A stretch of DNA of 46,572 nt. Origin: Acidobacteriota bacterium. GTDB lineage: Bacteria; Acidobacteriota; Terriglobia; Bryobacterales; Bryobacteraceae. The notes below the pieces were generated by a model, which was not told the DNA's origin, did not search any database, and saw only the letters and a program-made list of their open reading frames with translations. Shown one piece after another: positions 34,651 through 44,481 of this stretch. Position numbers and translations under genes: made by a program. The stretch is taken from NCBI GenBank assembly GCA_026394075.1, contig JAPKYX010000271.1:1-46572 (forward strand), given 5' to 3'. How positions within the stretch are numbered: the stretch's first letter is position 1; each line of letters opens with the position of its first letter.

Positions 34651-37600
34651 TTAGAACACGAACCGCAAGCCTACCTGCGCCCGGCGCGCGTTGGTGCCAT
34701 CCGGGAAGCCTTGTGACTGTGAACCTTCACCCAGACGCGGAGTCGGCGAAAGCACGCCGTTGGTGGCCGTAAAGGCCTGCGTGTTCACGGCCGTGTCGGA
34801 GACGTGGTTGAAGACGTTGAACGCTTCAAAGTTCAGTTGCAGGCTGAAGCGGTCATTGAACGCCAGCACCTTCGTCAGGCGCGAATCCAGGCGATAGATC
34901 TGATCGATCGGCATGCTGGCCGCCGGAATGAACGGCACGCGAGAGCTGCCGCCAAAGCCGTTCAACGAACCCGTAAAGGCCGCGCCCGCAAACGGGTTGC
35001 CGGAGACGAAGATGGTGGGCGTGGCGGGCTGCGTGGAAGCCAACGTCAGAATGCCCGAAAGCTGCCAGCCGTTCAACAGGTACCGGCCCGCAAACCCATC
35101 CATCTTGCCGAACGTCGGCGCATAGACAAACGAGCTGACCATGCGGTGCCGTTGGTCGAGCACCGAACTGGACTTGTCCAGCTTGTAGTCCCCATTCATC
35201 AACCCGTTGGGGCCGCCCGAGAAGAAGATCACGTTGTTGCCGCCGCCCTGGTTGAAATCGATGGCATGGGACCAGGTATAGGCCACCGACGCCTGCAGGC
35301 CCTTCGACATGCGTTTGTTCACCTGCACGACCAGACCGTCGTAGTATTGCAGGCCACCATTCTCCACTTGGTTGACGCGGCGCCACCGCGGGTCCACGCG
35401 ATTGGCCAGGCGATAGGTAGGCGTCGAGTAGCTGCCCACTTGTGCGCCGGAGGCATCGTTGATGCGGTAGGTGACATCCGGGCCCAGGGCGCCCACGTTC
35501 ATGTCGCGCACCGTATAGAGCTGCTTGCCGCGGCTCCACAGGTAGCTGACCGTTAGCCCGACAGTGCGGGTGATCTCGCGTTCCACCGTCACATCGCCCT
35601 GCTGGGTGTATGGATTGCGGAAGTCGCGCGAGGGGAAGGTCAGGTCAATGGTGCCGGCGGGGGGATCGCGGTCAATGCCCGCCAGGCGGTTCGGAAACAC
35701 GGGCCCGATCCCCAGGTCGGCCGGGATCGCGGCATTCAGCGAAATCTGTTTCTGGTAGAGGCCGTTGCTGACAAAGAAGGTGTTCAGAATGCCGGTCTGG
35801 AAGCGGGCGAAGAAGATGCCGTAACCGGCGCGGATGACGGTCTTCGAGTTGAGCTGATAGGCCAGCCCCAGGCGCGGTGCCCAGTTGTTGGCGGGCTGCG
35901 GAATCGATCCGGTCAAGGGGTAGTTGGGCGTCGCCTGCGTGGGCTGCGAGAACTGCGAATACTCGTAACGCACACCATAGTTGAGCGTCAGCTTCCGGTT
36001 CAGCCGGAACTGATCCTGCACGTAGAAGTTGTAATCGCGCACCCGGTTATCCACCACCGGATTGCCGAACCGCTGGGAGAACGTCTGCCAGCGCTTGGCC
36101 CCGCTATTGTTGCCCGTCAGGTCCTGGGCAAAGGCGGTAAAGGTGGCATAGGAGTAGGTGCCGAACTGGTTGGCCAAGCTGACGGCGTAATCCTGCGTGT
36201 AGCCAAAATCAAAGCCGGTCTTGATGGTGTGGCGTCCCAGGGTCCAGGTAAGGTTGTCGGCGATCTGGTAGCGGTTCTCGCTAGGGTTCAACCGCGGATA
36301 GGCCGTGGCGACGCCCGCGTTGCCCTGGCTGTTGACGCTGAGACCCACGGGGCCAATGCTGGGCACCAGTGACGGATTGAAGTCATCGTAGAGCCGGTCC
36401 TTGAACCAGCCGAAGCGCACTTCATTGACGATCGTGTTGGTGGGAATGGCCGTCCAGGAAAGGCGCCCGTAGCGCGTGCGAACCGTGGAATCGGCGTTGT
36501 TGCCCACGCCTTCGCCATTGTTCAGCACGGCCTGCGTCTGGATGCCCAGCGGCGAAATCCAACGCAGATAGTTGAAGCTGGCGCTGATGGCATTGTGTTC
36601 ATTGGGGCGCCAATCCAGCTTCAGGAAGAACAGCTCGGAATTGGCCGTGCGCGGCAAGGTGCCGAACTGGCGGCCAAAGAAATCACGCGCGGCCTGGCAC
36701 TGCGCCACCGTGGCCGTGCAGCCCGAAGTGGCCGGACCGGGGGTCGCCCAGCTGCCATCAGAGTTGAACAGCGGCGGGCGCGTCATCGACGACACCAGCG
36801 GGAAGTCGCGGCGCGTCGTTTCACCATTGAAGAAGTAGAACAGCTTGTCCTTCTTGATCGGTCCGCCAATTGAACCACCTGTCTGATGACGCGATTCCGG
36901 CGGGTTCACCATCGAGTACGGGTCCCGCGCGTTCAGCGAGCGGTTGCGGAAAAACCAGTAGCCCGTGCCATGCACGTTGTTGCCGCCGGACCGTGTCACG
37001 GTGTTGATCACGCCGCCCGAGGCGCGGCCAAACTCGGCCGAGTAGCCGGTGGTCTTTACCTCAAACTCCTGCACCGCGTCCTGTGAGATCTGCGTCGTGA
37101 TGCGCGTGCGGCCGGCGTTCTCGTTGTAGAAGTTATTCGTCGTGTCGTTGCCGTCGGTGAGGAACGAATTGCCGCCCGCGATGCCCCGGAAACTCACCAG
37201 GCCGAACGTGCCATCGGAGACGACGGCCGGGCTCAGCAAGACGAAGCTATCAACGCGGCGACCATTGATCGGCAGGTTGACGATCTGCGTCGAATCCACC
37301 ACCTGCGACGATCCCGTCCGGGTTGAATCCACCACCGCCTGCACATCCGTCACCTGCACTTCCGAAGCGGATGAGGCGACGTTCAACGTCACGGCCAAGT
37401 CCACCTGCTGGCCTACCTGCAGGGTGATGTTCTGGTTGTCAAACGGAGCAAAGCCCGGTGCCGTCACCTGGACCCGGTAGCCGCCGGCCGGAATCAGCGC
37501 CGGGGCGGTAAACACACCGGCAGCATTGCTGGTCAGCGTGCGCCGGATGCCTTTGGATTCGTTCGAAACAGTCACTGCGGCATTCGGGACAATGGCGGTG

Positions 37601-37704
37601 GAGGCGTCGCGCACCACGCCGGAAATGCCACCAAAACCCGCCACGGCCTGGGCGTAGGCCGCCGCGCCGATGAGAAGAAAAGCACCCACCACCTTGTATC
37701 GCAT
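34651..37704 (-). CDS. Oar-like TonB-dependent receptor with N-terminal regulatory domain
   Basis: A 1017-residue outer-membrane protein. The signal peptide ends near residue 20 (AYAQA). A carboxypeptidase-regulatory-like domain is at about 27-110 (GISGVVRDASTAIVPNAAV). The plug domain is at about 125-240 with QVVDSTQIVNLPINGR, DGNDTTNNFYN and EFEVKTTGYSAEFGRASGG. The rest is a long beta-barrel ending in the terminal aromatic GLRFVF needed for outer-membrane insertion. These receptors are the SusC-like/Oar type expanded in Acidobacteriota and presumed to import plant-derived oligomers with TonB. The start ATG is at 37704, and the gene is divergent from the isomerase. Confidence 0.93.
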   Translation of the reverse strand: MRYKVVGAFLLIGAAAYAQAVAGFGGISGVVRDASTAIVPNAAVTVSNESKGIRRTLTSNAAGVFTAPALIPAGGYRVQVTAPGFAPFDNQNITLQVGQQVDLAVTLNVASSASEVQVTDVQAVVDSTRTGSSQVVDSTQIVNLPINGRRVDSFVLLSPAVVSDGTFGLVSFRGIAGGNSFLTDGNDTTNNFYNENAGRTRITTQISQDAVQEFEVKTTGYSAEFGRASGGVINTVTRSGGNNVHGTGYWFFRNRSLNARDPYSMVNPPESRHQTGGSIGGPIKKDKLFYFFNGETTRRDFPLVSSMTRPPLFNSDGSWATPGPATSGCTATVAQCQAARDFFGRQFGTLPRTANSELFFLKLDWRPNEHNAISASFNYLRWISPLGIQTQAVLNNGEGVGNNADSTVRTRYGRLSWTAIPTNTIVNEVRFGWFKDRLYDDFNPSLVPSIGPVGLSVNSQGNAGVATAYPRLNPSENRYQIADNLTWTLGRHTIKTGFDFGYTQDYAVSLANQFGTYSYATFTAFAQDLTGNNSGAKRWQTFSQRFGNPVVDNRVRDYNFYVQDQFRLNRKLTLNYGVRYEYSQFSQPTQATPNYPLTGSIPQPANNWAPRLGLAYQLNSKTVIRAGYGIFFARFQTGILNTFFVSNGLYQKQISLNAAIPADLGIGPVFPNRLAGIDRDPPAGTIDLTFPSRDFRNPYTQQGDVTVEREITRTVGLTVSYLWSRGKQLYTVRDMNVGALGPDVTYRINDASGAQVGSYSTPTYRLANRVDPRWRRVNQVENGGLQYYDGLVVQVNKRMSKGLQASVAYTWSHAIDFNQGGGNNVIFFSGGPNGLMNGDYKLDKSSSVLDQRHRMVSSFVYAPTFGKMDGFAGRYLLNGWQLSGILTLASTQPATPTIFVSGNPFAGAAFTGSLNGFGGSSRVPFIPAASMPIDQIYRLDSRLTKVLAFNDRFSLQLNFEAFNVFNHVSDTAVNTQAFTATNGVLSPTPRLGEGSQSQGFPDGTNARRAQVGLRFVF

Positions 37705-37808
37705 ACCCTATTTTACGTTTTCCAGGGTTGCAGACACATGACAGCCTCCGGACGAACTTTTCCCGCCCTGCCGCACCCCAGAGGAATCTGAAACAATAGA
37801 GGCAGGCA

Positions 37809-38663
37809 ATGCCGAAGTTCTCCATGGGGAGTTGGGCCTTCTCGTTTGGCCCCTATGCCGCGAATCCCGTGCCCTTGGGGCGCGTCGCGGAGCATTTATC
37901 CCAAGCCGGTTACGATGGCATTGAGCTGTGCGGCTTCCCGCCGCATGCCTCTCCCGACGAACTGCCCACCGCCGCCTCCCGCCGTGACCTGCAAGCCCGC
38001 TTAAGCGGCCTAGGCCTGGGCGTCTCCGGCTTCGCCGCGGACTTCACCGGCGTCAACCCCACCGCCGCCGGCAACAAAGCCCGCTATCTGGAGCTCTTCA
38101 AGCAGACGCTCGACGTGTGCGCCGGAGTGGGCAGCCCCGCCATCCGCGTCGATTCCGTCGCCGCCCCGGTCTCCATTCCGGCCGCTGAAATGGGCGACGC
38201 GATGGAACGCCTGGCGGACTGCTGGCACACCATTGCCAACTATGCCGAAAAGGCCGGCATCAAGGTGGTGTGGGAGTTTGAGCCGGGCTTCGCCTTCAAC
38301 ACCTCGCGCCAAATTGGCGAGCTCTACGAACGCGTCGCCCACCCCAACTTCTATCTCCTGTTCGACACCGCCCACGCCCACATGTGCGGCGTCAGCCTGG
38401 ACGAATGCGCCGGCCGCATCGGTGCCCTCCACCTGGTCGATTCCGACGACACGCTCTACGCCGACGAAACCTCGACGCACTGCGCCGTCGGCAAAGGCGT
38501 GGTGGACTTTGCGAGCATGGTGCCCGATCTGCGCGCCATGAAGCTCGATTGGTGGACCGTGGACCTGAGCTTCCGCGAAGACTCCTGGGATCTGGTGGGG
38601 CCCAGTCTGGAATGCGTCAAGAAGCTGGCTAAGGGTGAGCCGGTGCTGGACCCGCTACCGTAG
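37809..38663 (+). CDS. Sugar phosphate isomerase/epimerase-like TIM-barrel protein
   Basis: A 284-residue xylose-isomerase-like TIM barrel. The metal ligands typical of the family appear in order: Glu156 or Glu158 in VVWEFEPG, Asp186 and His189 in LLFDTAHAH, and His208 in ALHLVDSD. It is cytoplasmic and monomeric-sized. Such proteins isomerise or epimerise keto-sugars, and often sit beside Gfo/Idh/MocA enzymes. Here it lies between two TonB receptors, suggesting a role in using the imported sugar. The last codons overlap the convergent glycerophosphodiesterase gene by 9 bases. Confidence 0.85.
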   Translation: MPKFSMGSWAFSFGPYAANPVPLGRVAEHLSQAGYDGIELCGFPPHASPDELPTAASRRDLQARLSGLGLGVSGFAADFTGVNPTAAGNKARYLELFKQTLDVCAGVGSPAIRVDSVAAPVSIPAAEMGDAMERLADCWHTIANYAEKAGIKVVWEFEPGFAFNTSRQIGELYERVAHPNFYLLFDTAHAHMCGVSLDECAGRIGALHLVDSDDTLYADETSTHCAVGKGVVDFASMVPDLRAMKLDWWTVDLSFREDSWDLVGPSLECVKKLAKGEPVLDPLP

Positions 38664-39518
38664 GCCCTTCGCCTTCAGCCAAGCAATCAACGCTGCTGGG
38701 TCGTCAGAAATAATCGCATCGGAACCGGCGTCCACCAGTGCCTGCCACTGAGCCGGTTCGTTGGCCGTCCACGGCACCACCGTCAATCCCGCCCGGTGCG
38801 CCTGCTCCACGCGCTCCTTGGTGACCGTGCGGAAGTGCGGCGAGGCGATGGAGGCTCCGGCGGCTTTGGTCGTGTCCACCCAGTTCTTGGCGGCGTCGGC
38901 CATGCCTGTGGGCGTCAGCATCGACAGGCGGATCTTCGGTGACAGCGGCTTCATCGCGATCAGCGTGCGGTCGTCAAAGCTCTGCAGGATCACGCGTGCT
39001 TCGAGGTTATGCTTCTTCACCACGGCCAGCACCAGCTTGGAGAACTCCTCCGGTGTCGGTGTCAGCTCCGGCTTGTTCTTGAAGATCTTGGTTTCGATGT
39101 TGTACTCAACGCGCGACCCCTTGGTGGCCGTGAACACTTCATCCAGCGTAGGCACCCGGGTGCCCGGAATCTTGCTCTGCGTGGGGAACTCCGGGTTGCC
39201 CAACGCGCCGCAATCCCACTGCCTCAGTTGCTTCAGCGGCATCTGCCGGATCACCCGCTGCGCGGCCAGTTCGGGGGTCGGGGCTTGGCAGAACACTTTG
39301 CTCATCTCCGGGTCGTGCGACACCACTAGCACGTTGTCCTGCGTGACGGCCAAGTCCAGCTCCAGGACATCCGCGCCCTGGGCGATGGCGTACTCAAACG
39401 CCGGCAGCGAATTCTCGGGCATGGCGGCGCGCGCCCCCCGGTGTCCGTGTACTTGAATCTTCCCGGCCGCCGCCATCGTCATCGCACTCATCATGATCGC
39501 CAACAAAACCCGACGCAT
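38655..39518 (-). CDS. Exported glycerophosphodiester phosphodiesterase
   Basis: A 287-residue GDPD-family enzyme, which hydrolyses glycerophosphodiesters to glycerol 3-phosphate and an alcohol. The signal peptide is residues 1-19 (RRVLLAIMMSAMTMAAA). Catalytic motifs are complete: HGHRGARAAMPENS with the HR pair and the Glu-Asn, LELDLAVT with Glu and Asp, and SHDP. The mature enzyme should be periplasmic. The ATG at 39518 is chosen over an upstream in-frame start at 39560 because it starts the signal peptide. Its promoter region is shared with the divergent receptor gene. Confidence 0.92.
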   Translation of the reverse strand: MRRVLLAIMMSAMTMAAAGKIQVHGHRGARAAMPENSLPAFEYAIAQGADVLELDLAVTQDNVLVVSHDPEMSKVFCQAPTPELAAQRVIRQMPLKQLRQWDCGALGNPEFPTQSKIPGTRVPTLDEVFTATKGSRVEYNIETKIFKNKPELTPTPEEFSKLVLAVVKKHNLEARVILQSFDDRTLIAMKPLSPKIRLSMLTPTGMADAAKNWVDTTKAAGASIASPHFRTVTKERVEQAHRAGLTVVPWTANEPAQWQALVDAGSDAIISDDPAALIAWLKAKGLR

Positions 39519-39662
39519 GCCCAACAGCATAGCGGGCGGGCGTTTCAGTCCGGTGAACATGCATGAGGTCCGGACTCATCCGGCACACGGAAACGCAATG
39601 TCTATCGTGGCGTAACTGTCAATTCATGCATCAACGATCCGGTTTCTGGCCTCCTGGAAGAG

Positions 39663-42600
39663 ATGCACTTTTTCCGGAATTTCCTCCTCTTCGCCGCCGC
39701 CGCGCCGGTGTTTGCGCAGTTCGACACGGCTGCGGTGCTGGGCACTGTGACGGACGCCTCAGGCGCCGCCGTGGCCCGCGCCACGTTGACCCTCAAGAAC
39801 ACGGACAAGGGCGTGTCTCTATCCACCAAGTCGCTGGACAACGGCAACTTTGAGTTTCCGACGGTGCCCATTGGCAGCTACACGCTGGCGGTGGAACAGG
39901 CTGGATTTCAACCGCAGATCTCGCGGAACTTCGGCTTGGCTATTGGTGCCCGCCAGCGCGTCGATTTCCGCTTGGCCGTGGCCACCGCCCAGACGACGGT
40001 GGAAGTAGTGGCGGATGTAAACCTGCTGGAGACCGACAGCTCCGACCGGGGCCAGCGCATCGAATCGAAACAGATCCGGGAACTGCCGCTCAATGGCCGC
40101 GCCTACTCCGAACTGGTCTACTTAAGCGCCGGCGTGGTCCGCAGCCCATCGGCCAATCAAGGCTTTACGACGCGTGAAGGTTCCTTCGTCGCCAACGGCC
40201 TCCGCAGCACCTTCAACAACTTTCTGCTTGACGGCTTGGACAACAACTACTTTGGTACCTCCAACCAGGGCTTCTCCAACCAAGTGGTGCAGGTCTCGCC
40301 CGATGCGGTGGAGGAGTTCCGCGTGATCACCAACAACATGTCGGCGGAGTACGGCCGCTCTGGTGGAGCCACGATTAACGCCAGCTTGAAGTCCGGCGGC
40401 AACAGCTTCCACGGCGCCGCCTGGAACTTCCTGCGCAACACGGAACTGAATGCCATTGGCTTCTTCCGTCCCGTTACCGGGCAGCCGCGGCTGAACCGGA
40501 ACCAGTTCGGCTTCGTCTTCGGCGGCCCGATCATCAAGAACAAGACCTTCTTTTTCCTCGACTACGAAGGCTACCGCGAAGTGAACACCAGCAATGCCTT
40601 TGCCACCGTGCCTTCACTGGCTTTGCGGGGCGGCAACGTCGGACTGCCGGTGCGCAATCCGTTCTCGGGTGCGCTCTACCCCAACAACGTGATTCCGGCC
40701 TCCGACATCATTCCGTTTGCGCGCACCGTCGCCGGGCAGATTCCGGCCCCCACCAATGCTGGGGCGGCCAACAATTTCCAGACGCTCTACCGCATCACTG
40801 ACTATCGCGACAAAGGCGATGCCAAGCTGGACCACTACTTCTCTGAGAAGCTGCGCGGCTTCTTCCGCTACTCGCAATCGCGTCTGGACGTCTTCGACCC
40901 CGGCATCCTGGGCGGACCCACCGGCGGCGAAGGCAATGGCTTCACCAAAGTGCCGATCAAGTCGTTTGCGGGTGGTGCCACCTGGGCCGTCGACACGAAC
41001 ACGATTCTGGAAGCGCGCCTCGGCTACTCAACTTCACAGGCGGGCAAGGATCCGCCGCTGATCGGTGGTCCGTCGATGCTGGAAGCCTATGGCATCACCG
41101 GCCTGCCGACGGAGAAGCGCTACACCGGCGGGCTGACCGTACAGTCGTTTGTCGGCTTCACCGGCCTCGGCCGGCAGGCCACCAATCCGCAGTATCAACA
41201 TCCCACCACCTGGAACCCAAAATTCAACTTCACCCGGATCCTGGGCCGCCAGACGCTGAAGGCCGGTGTCGAGTATCAGCACTTGGCGGTGGAGGCCTTG
41301 GACGTTAACCCGGTGATTGGCCGCGACATCTATTCGGGCCTGTTCACGCTGGGCGCGCCCACCACCCAGACCAGCCTGTTCAGCTTTGCCGACTTCCTGC
41401 TGGGCGCGCGCAGCCAGTACCAGCTGGTGAACCCGGATATCGTCAACCACCGGCAACAGTCGCTGTTCTTCTACGTGCAGGACGACATCCGCCTCACCCG
41501 CAAGCTGACCCTCAATCTGGGCCTTCGCTATGAACTGGTGACGCCCTTCTATGAGCGCGACAACCGGCTGACCAACTGGGACGCCACCAGTAACTCCATC
41601 ATCCCGGCCAAGGACGGCAGCTTCGCTGAGCGGGGCCTCGTCAACCTGGACAAGAACAACTTCGCCCCTCGCCTCGGCTTGGCGTACACCGTGACGCCCA
41701 AAACTGTTCTGCGCGCCGGCTACGGCGTCAGCTACGTCCACTTCAACCGCACCGGCACCAGCTATCTGGCCTACAACGCGCCCAACTTCATCCTGGCCAG
41801 CGTCTCGCAGTCGCCCGCCCTGCCCGGGTTCCGCAACACCCAACAGGGTTACCCGGCGGGCTTCACCGATGGCCGGAACTTCAATCCGTTGAACTCGACC
41901 GTCCAGTACATCGACCCGAAGTCGCCCTCCGGCTCAGTGCAGAGCTACTTCGTTTCCCTCCAGCGCGAGCTACCGAAAGGCTGGCTGGTGGATCTGGGCT
42001 ATGTGGGCAACCGGGCCAACGACCTGATCATCATCAACGACCTGAACCAGGCCCGGCCCAACCGCGTCGGAGAGAACATCTCCACCCAGCTCCGCCGTCC
42101 CAATCAGCGCTTCTCCAGCATCTCCGCCACCCTGCCCTGGGCCTGGTCCAGCTACCACGGCCTGCAGATCAAGGTGGAAAAGCGGAGCTCCGCCGGATTC
42201 TACTTCCTCAACTCCTTTACCTGGTCCAAGGCCATGGATCTGGCCGGGCAGGCACTGGACACCAACAACGGCAACGGCCCGTCGGTGCAGAACATCTTTG
42301 ATCTGAACGCCGATAAGGGCCCCTCCAACTACGACCGCAAGTTCAACAACGTCACCAGCTTTGTCTACGAGCTGCCCTTCGGCCGCGGTCGAAAGTTCCT
42401 GTCCAGCCTGAACCGTGCGGCCGACCTGCTGCTGGGCGGCTGGCAGGTCAACTCGATCATCAACGTCCGCTCCGGCGCGCCGCTGACGCTGAGCTACACG
42501 CCCAGCGCTGCCCAGGAAGTGGTGCCGGTGATCGCGGTGTTTGGCCGCAACACCTACCGGCCCGATGTCTCGCGCAGCCCCCTGACGCCCGAAGGTTCGC

Positions 42601-42902
42601 GCACCATTAGCAACTATCTGGACCGCTCCGCCGTCAGCATCCCGGCCGCCGGGCAGACCTTCGGCAACTCTGGCCGCAACATCGTTCGCGGCTTCAACTT
42701 CTACCAGACCGACCTGACGCTGGGCAAGACGTTCACGCTGACCGAGCAGCTCCGCCTGCAGTTCCGCGCCGAAGCCTTCAACCTGCTGAACGAAACCAAC
42801 TTCCGGGAGCCGGACGGCAACATCTCCAACCCCGGCTTTGGCCAGATCCGCTCCAGCTTTGACCCGCGGCAATTGCAGTTTGCGTTGAAGCTGATCTTCT
42901 AA
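39663..42902 (+). CDS. Oar-like TonB-dependent receptor with N-terminal regulatory domain
   Basis: A 1079-residue outer-membrane receptor, a paralogue of the one at 34651-37704. The signal peptide ends at VFAQ (about residue 19). The regulatory domain is at about 21-105 (VLGTVTDASGAAVARATL). The plug domain is at about 120-240 (QRIESKQIRELPLNGRAYSE, DGLDNNYFGTSNQ, EYGRSGGA). The barrel ends in FALKLIF, the required terminal aromatic. It would import a TonB-dependent ligand; the substrate cannot be inferred. It is convergent with the CobW-family gene; 72 bases separate them, with no clear terminator. Confidence 0.93.
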   Translation: MHFFRNFLLFAAAAPVFAQFDTAAVLGTVTDASGAAVARATLTLKNTDKGVSLSTKSLDNGNFEFPTVPIGSYTLAVEQAGFQPQISRNFGLAIGARQRVDFRLAVATAQTTVEVVADVNLLETDSSDRGQRIESKQIRELPLNGRAYSELVYLSAGVVRSPSANQGFTTREGSFVANGLRSTFNNFLLDGLDNNYFGTSNQGFSNQVVQVSPDAVEEFRVITNNMSAEYGRSGGATINASLKSGGNSFHGAAWNFLRNTELNAIGFFRPVTGQPRLNRNQFGFVFGGPIIKNKTFFFLDYEGYREVNTSNAFATVPSLALRGGNVGLPVRNPFSGALYPNNVIPASDIIPFARTVAGQIPAPTNAGAANNFQTLYRITDYRDKGDAKLDHYFSEKLRGFFRYSQSRLDVFDPGILGGPTGGEGNGFTKVPIKSFAGGATWAVDTNTILEARLGYSTSQAGKDPPLIGGPSMLEAYGITGLPTEKRYTGGLTVQSFVGFTGLGRQATNPQYQHPTTWNPKFNFTRILGRQTLKAGVEYQHLAVEALDVNPVIGRDIYSGLFTLGAPTTQTSLFSFADFLLGARSQYQLVNPDIVNHRQQSLFFYVQDDIRLTRKLTLNLGLRYELVTPFYERDNRLTNWDATSNSIIPAKDGSFAERGLVNLDKNNFAPRLGLAYTVTPKTVLRAGYGVSYVHFNRTGTSYLAYNAPNFILASVSQSPALPGFRNTQQGYPAGFTDGRNFNPLNSTVQYIDPKSPSGSVQSYFVSLQRELPKGWLVDLGYVGNRANDLIIINDLNQARPNRVGENISTQLRRPNQRFSSISATLPWAWSSYHGLQIKVEKRSSAGFYFLNSFTWSKAMDLAGQALDTNNGNGPSVQNIFDLNADKGPSNYDRKFNNVTSFVYELPFGRGRKFLSSLNRAADLLLGGWQVNSIINVRSGAPLTLSYTPSAAQEVVPVIAVFGRNTYRPDVSRSPLTPEGSRTISNYLDRSAVSIPAAGQTFGNSGRNIVRGFNFYQTDLTLGKTFTLTEQLRLQFRAEAFNLLNETNFREPDGNISNPGFGQIRSSFDPRQLQFALKLIF

Positions 42903-42974
42903 GCGTCCGACGTTAACCTGGGGGGCTGGGCCTGCGGCCGGTCCGGCGGTTCGCGTTGGCCAACCGTACTGGTG

Positions 42975-44213
42975 CTATGCGGCGTCGTGCCCCCAGGCCC
43001 CAAAGGGATCCTCAAACAGGACTTCCCAGGCTTCCAGCGGAATGGCCAGCTCCTCATCGGTGAGCAGGCAGGCGTTCAGCCGCGTCTCGATGTCTGCCCG
43101 GTCCATCTCCGCGCCGATGAAGACCACCTCCTGCATGCGATCCCCATAGGGTTCCTGCCATAGGCGCCGGATCGACTGGATGGACTGTTCATCCTCGGGC
43201 CATTCCTCCTGGGGAACGGCGGCATACCAGGGCCGCTCCGGCTCTAGCGTGACGCAGTTGCCGGCCTGAGAATAGACGCCGATCAGGTCGTGCTTGGTGG
43301 CCAGCCACATAAAGCCCTTGGCCCGCAACACGCCCGCCCAGCCCTCGTCCAGGACATCCCATAGGCGTCGGGGATGGAAGGGCCGCCGGGCGCGGTAGAC
43401 GAAGCTGGAAATGCCATATTCTTCCGACTCCGGCGTATGCTGGCCGAAGCCTTGCAGTTCCTTCAGCCAACCGGCGGCGCTGGACGCCTTGGCCTCATCG
43501 AACAAGCGGGTGTAGAGGATCTCCCGCATGGCCACGCGCCCAAACTCCACCTCCACCTGGCGAGCCTCCGGGTTGAGGCGGCTCAAGATCAAGCGCAGGC
43601 GCGCGCGCTCCTCGTCCGACATCCGGTCGGTTTTGTTGATCACCAGCACGTTGGCGAATTCAATCTGGTCGATCAGCAGGTCGGCGATGTTGCGTTCATC
43701 GTCTTCGCTGAGCTCCATGCGGCGGTCCATCAGCGAGTCCAGCGATTCGTAGTCTTCCAGGAACTTTTCGCCGTCCACCACGGTGACCATCGTGTCCAGT
43801 TGAGCCACGTCAGCCAGTGAGCCGCCCTGTTCGTCCACAAAACTGAAAGTGGCCGCCACGGGCATCGGCTCCGAAATGCCGGTGGATTCAATCAGCAGAT
43901 AGTCAAAGCGGCGCTCCTGGGCCAGCTTCGCCACTTCCAGCAGCAGATCCTCGCGGAGCGTGCAGCAGATGCAGCCGTTGGACATCTCCACCAGTTTTTC
44001 ATCCACGCGGTTGAGGGCAGAGTTTTGCTCCACCAGACGCGAGTCGATGTTCACCTCGCTCATGTCATTCACGATCACCGCGACGCGCAGGCCTTCGCGA
44101 TTGTTCAGAACGTGGTTTAGAAGCGTGCTCTTGCCCGCCCCGAGAAAGCCGGACAGGACGGTGACGGGGAGCTTGGCGGCCAAAGAAGTGGGTTCTTGCA
44201 GCGAGGGCGACAT
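42975..44213 (-). CDS. CobW/COG0523-family GTPase, probable zinc metallochaperone (ZigA-like)
   Basis: A 412-residue G3E GTPase that delivers metal to target proteins. The P-loop is in FLGAGKST (23-30). The metal-binding CxCC is Cys81-Ile-Cys83-Cys84 after EMSNG, the Walker B region is ESTGISEP (109-116), and the base-specificity motif is NKTD (192-195). The C-terminal CobW domain holds the WP-rich [10 protein letters not shown] region. Length matches the zinc-linked ZigA/ZagA branch rather than the cobalamin enzyme CobW. The palindrome 4 bases upstream of the start (44218-44235) fits metal-dependent repression. No cobalamin genes are near. Confidence 0.9.
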   Translation of the reverse strand: MSPSLQEPTSLAAKLPVTVLSGFLGAGKSTLLNHVLNNREGLRVAVIVNDMSEVNIDSRLVEQNSALNRVDEKLVEMSNGCICCTLREDLLLEVAKLAQERRFDYLLIESTGISEPMPVAATFSFVDEQGGSLADVAQLDTMVTVVDGEKFLEDYESLDSLMDRRMELSEDDERNIADLLIDQIEFANVLVINKTDRMSDEERARLRLILSRLNPEARQVEVEFGRVAMREILYTRLFDEAKASSAAGWLKELQGFGQHTPESEEYGISSFVYRARRPFHPRRLWDVLDEGWAGVLRAKGFMWLATKHDLIGVYSQAGNCVTLEPERPWYAAVPQEEWPEDEQSIQSIRRLWQEPYGDRMQEVVFIGAEMDRADIETRLNACLLTDEELAIPLEAWEVLFEDPFGAWGHDAA

Positions 44214-44217
44214 ATCA

Positions 44218-44235
44218 ATAGTGATAACTCACTAT
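44218..44235. promoter_or_regulatory. Perfect palindromic operator before the CobW-family gene
   Basis: ATAGTGA, 4 bases, TCACTAT: an 18-base perfect inverted repeat whose edge is 4 bases before the start codon at 44213. The region is unusually AT-rich for this genome. Placement and symmetry suggest a Fur/Zur-family or similar repressor site; the regulator is not in the window and the consensus does not exactly match Proteobacterial Zur boxes. Confidence 0.6.
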
Positions 44236-44295
44236 CGACAATAAGGCAAGCTAAACCGCGGCTCGTCGCAAACTGGGGTCAAGAACCGGTGAGAT

Positions 44296-44481
44296 CTAGC
44301 GTCGTTGGTCGTGCTGACGGCACAGGCAGCAGTCGCTGCAGCGGTGGCAACTCTCGCACAGGTGCAGGGCACAAGCGTCCTTGGTGCACCAGACGCAAAT
44401 CTCGCCCGATGGCTCCCGGCAGATGGAGCAGCGGAAACTGAGCACCGGAACGGGCGGCGCGGCAGCAGCCAGGGTGCTCAC
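44296..44481 (-). CDS. Cys-rich mini-protein with clustered zinc-binding motifs
   Basis: A 61-residue protein whose last 45 residues hold ten cysteines and two histidines: CSIC, CVWC, then CALHLCESC and CSDCCLC with a final His. The pattern resembles a B-box or treble-clef zinc fold; this is a fold-level inference. The GTG at 44481 is chosen because it forms a GTGA overlap with the stop codon of the preceding gene; a longer frame from 44553 would overlap that gene by 76 bases. It is the last gene of the FecR operon. Function unknown. Confidence 0.7.
   Translation of the reverse strand: MSTLAAAAPPVPVLSFRCSICREPSGEICVWCTKDACALHLCESCHRCSDCCLCRQHDQRR

Noticed and set aside
34804-35556. 250-residue open frame antisense to the TonB receptor
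   Set aside because: It is a shadow of the receptor gene; no start signal or domain.
42903-42974. Terminator between the second receptor and the CobW-family gene
   Set aside because: Short GC stems can be drawn (GGCC/GGCC) but none is stable or followed by a T-run on either strand.
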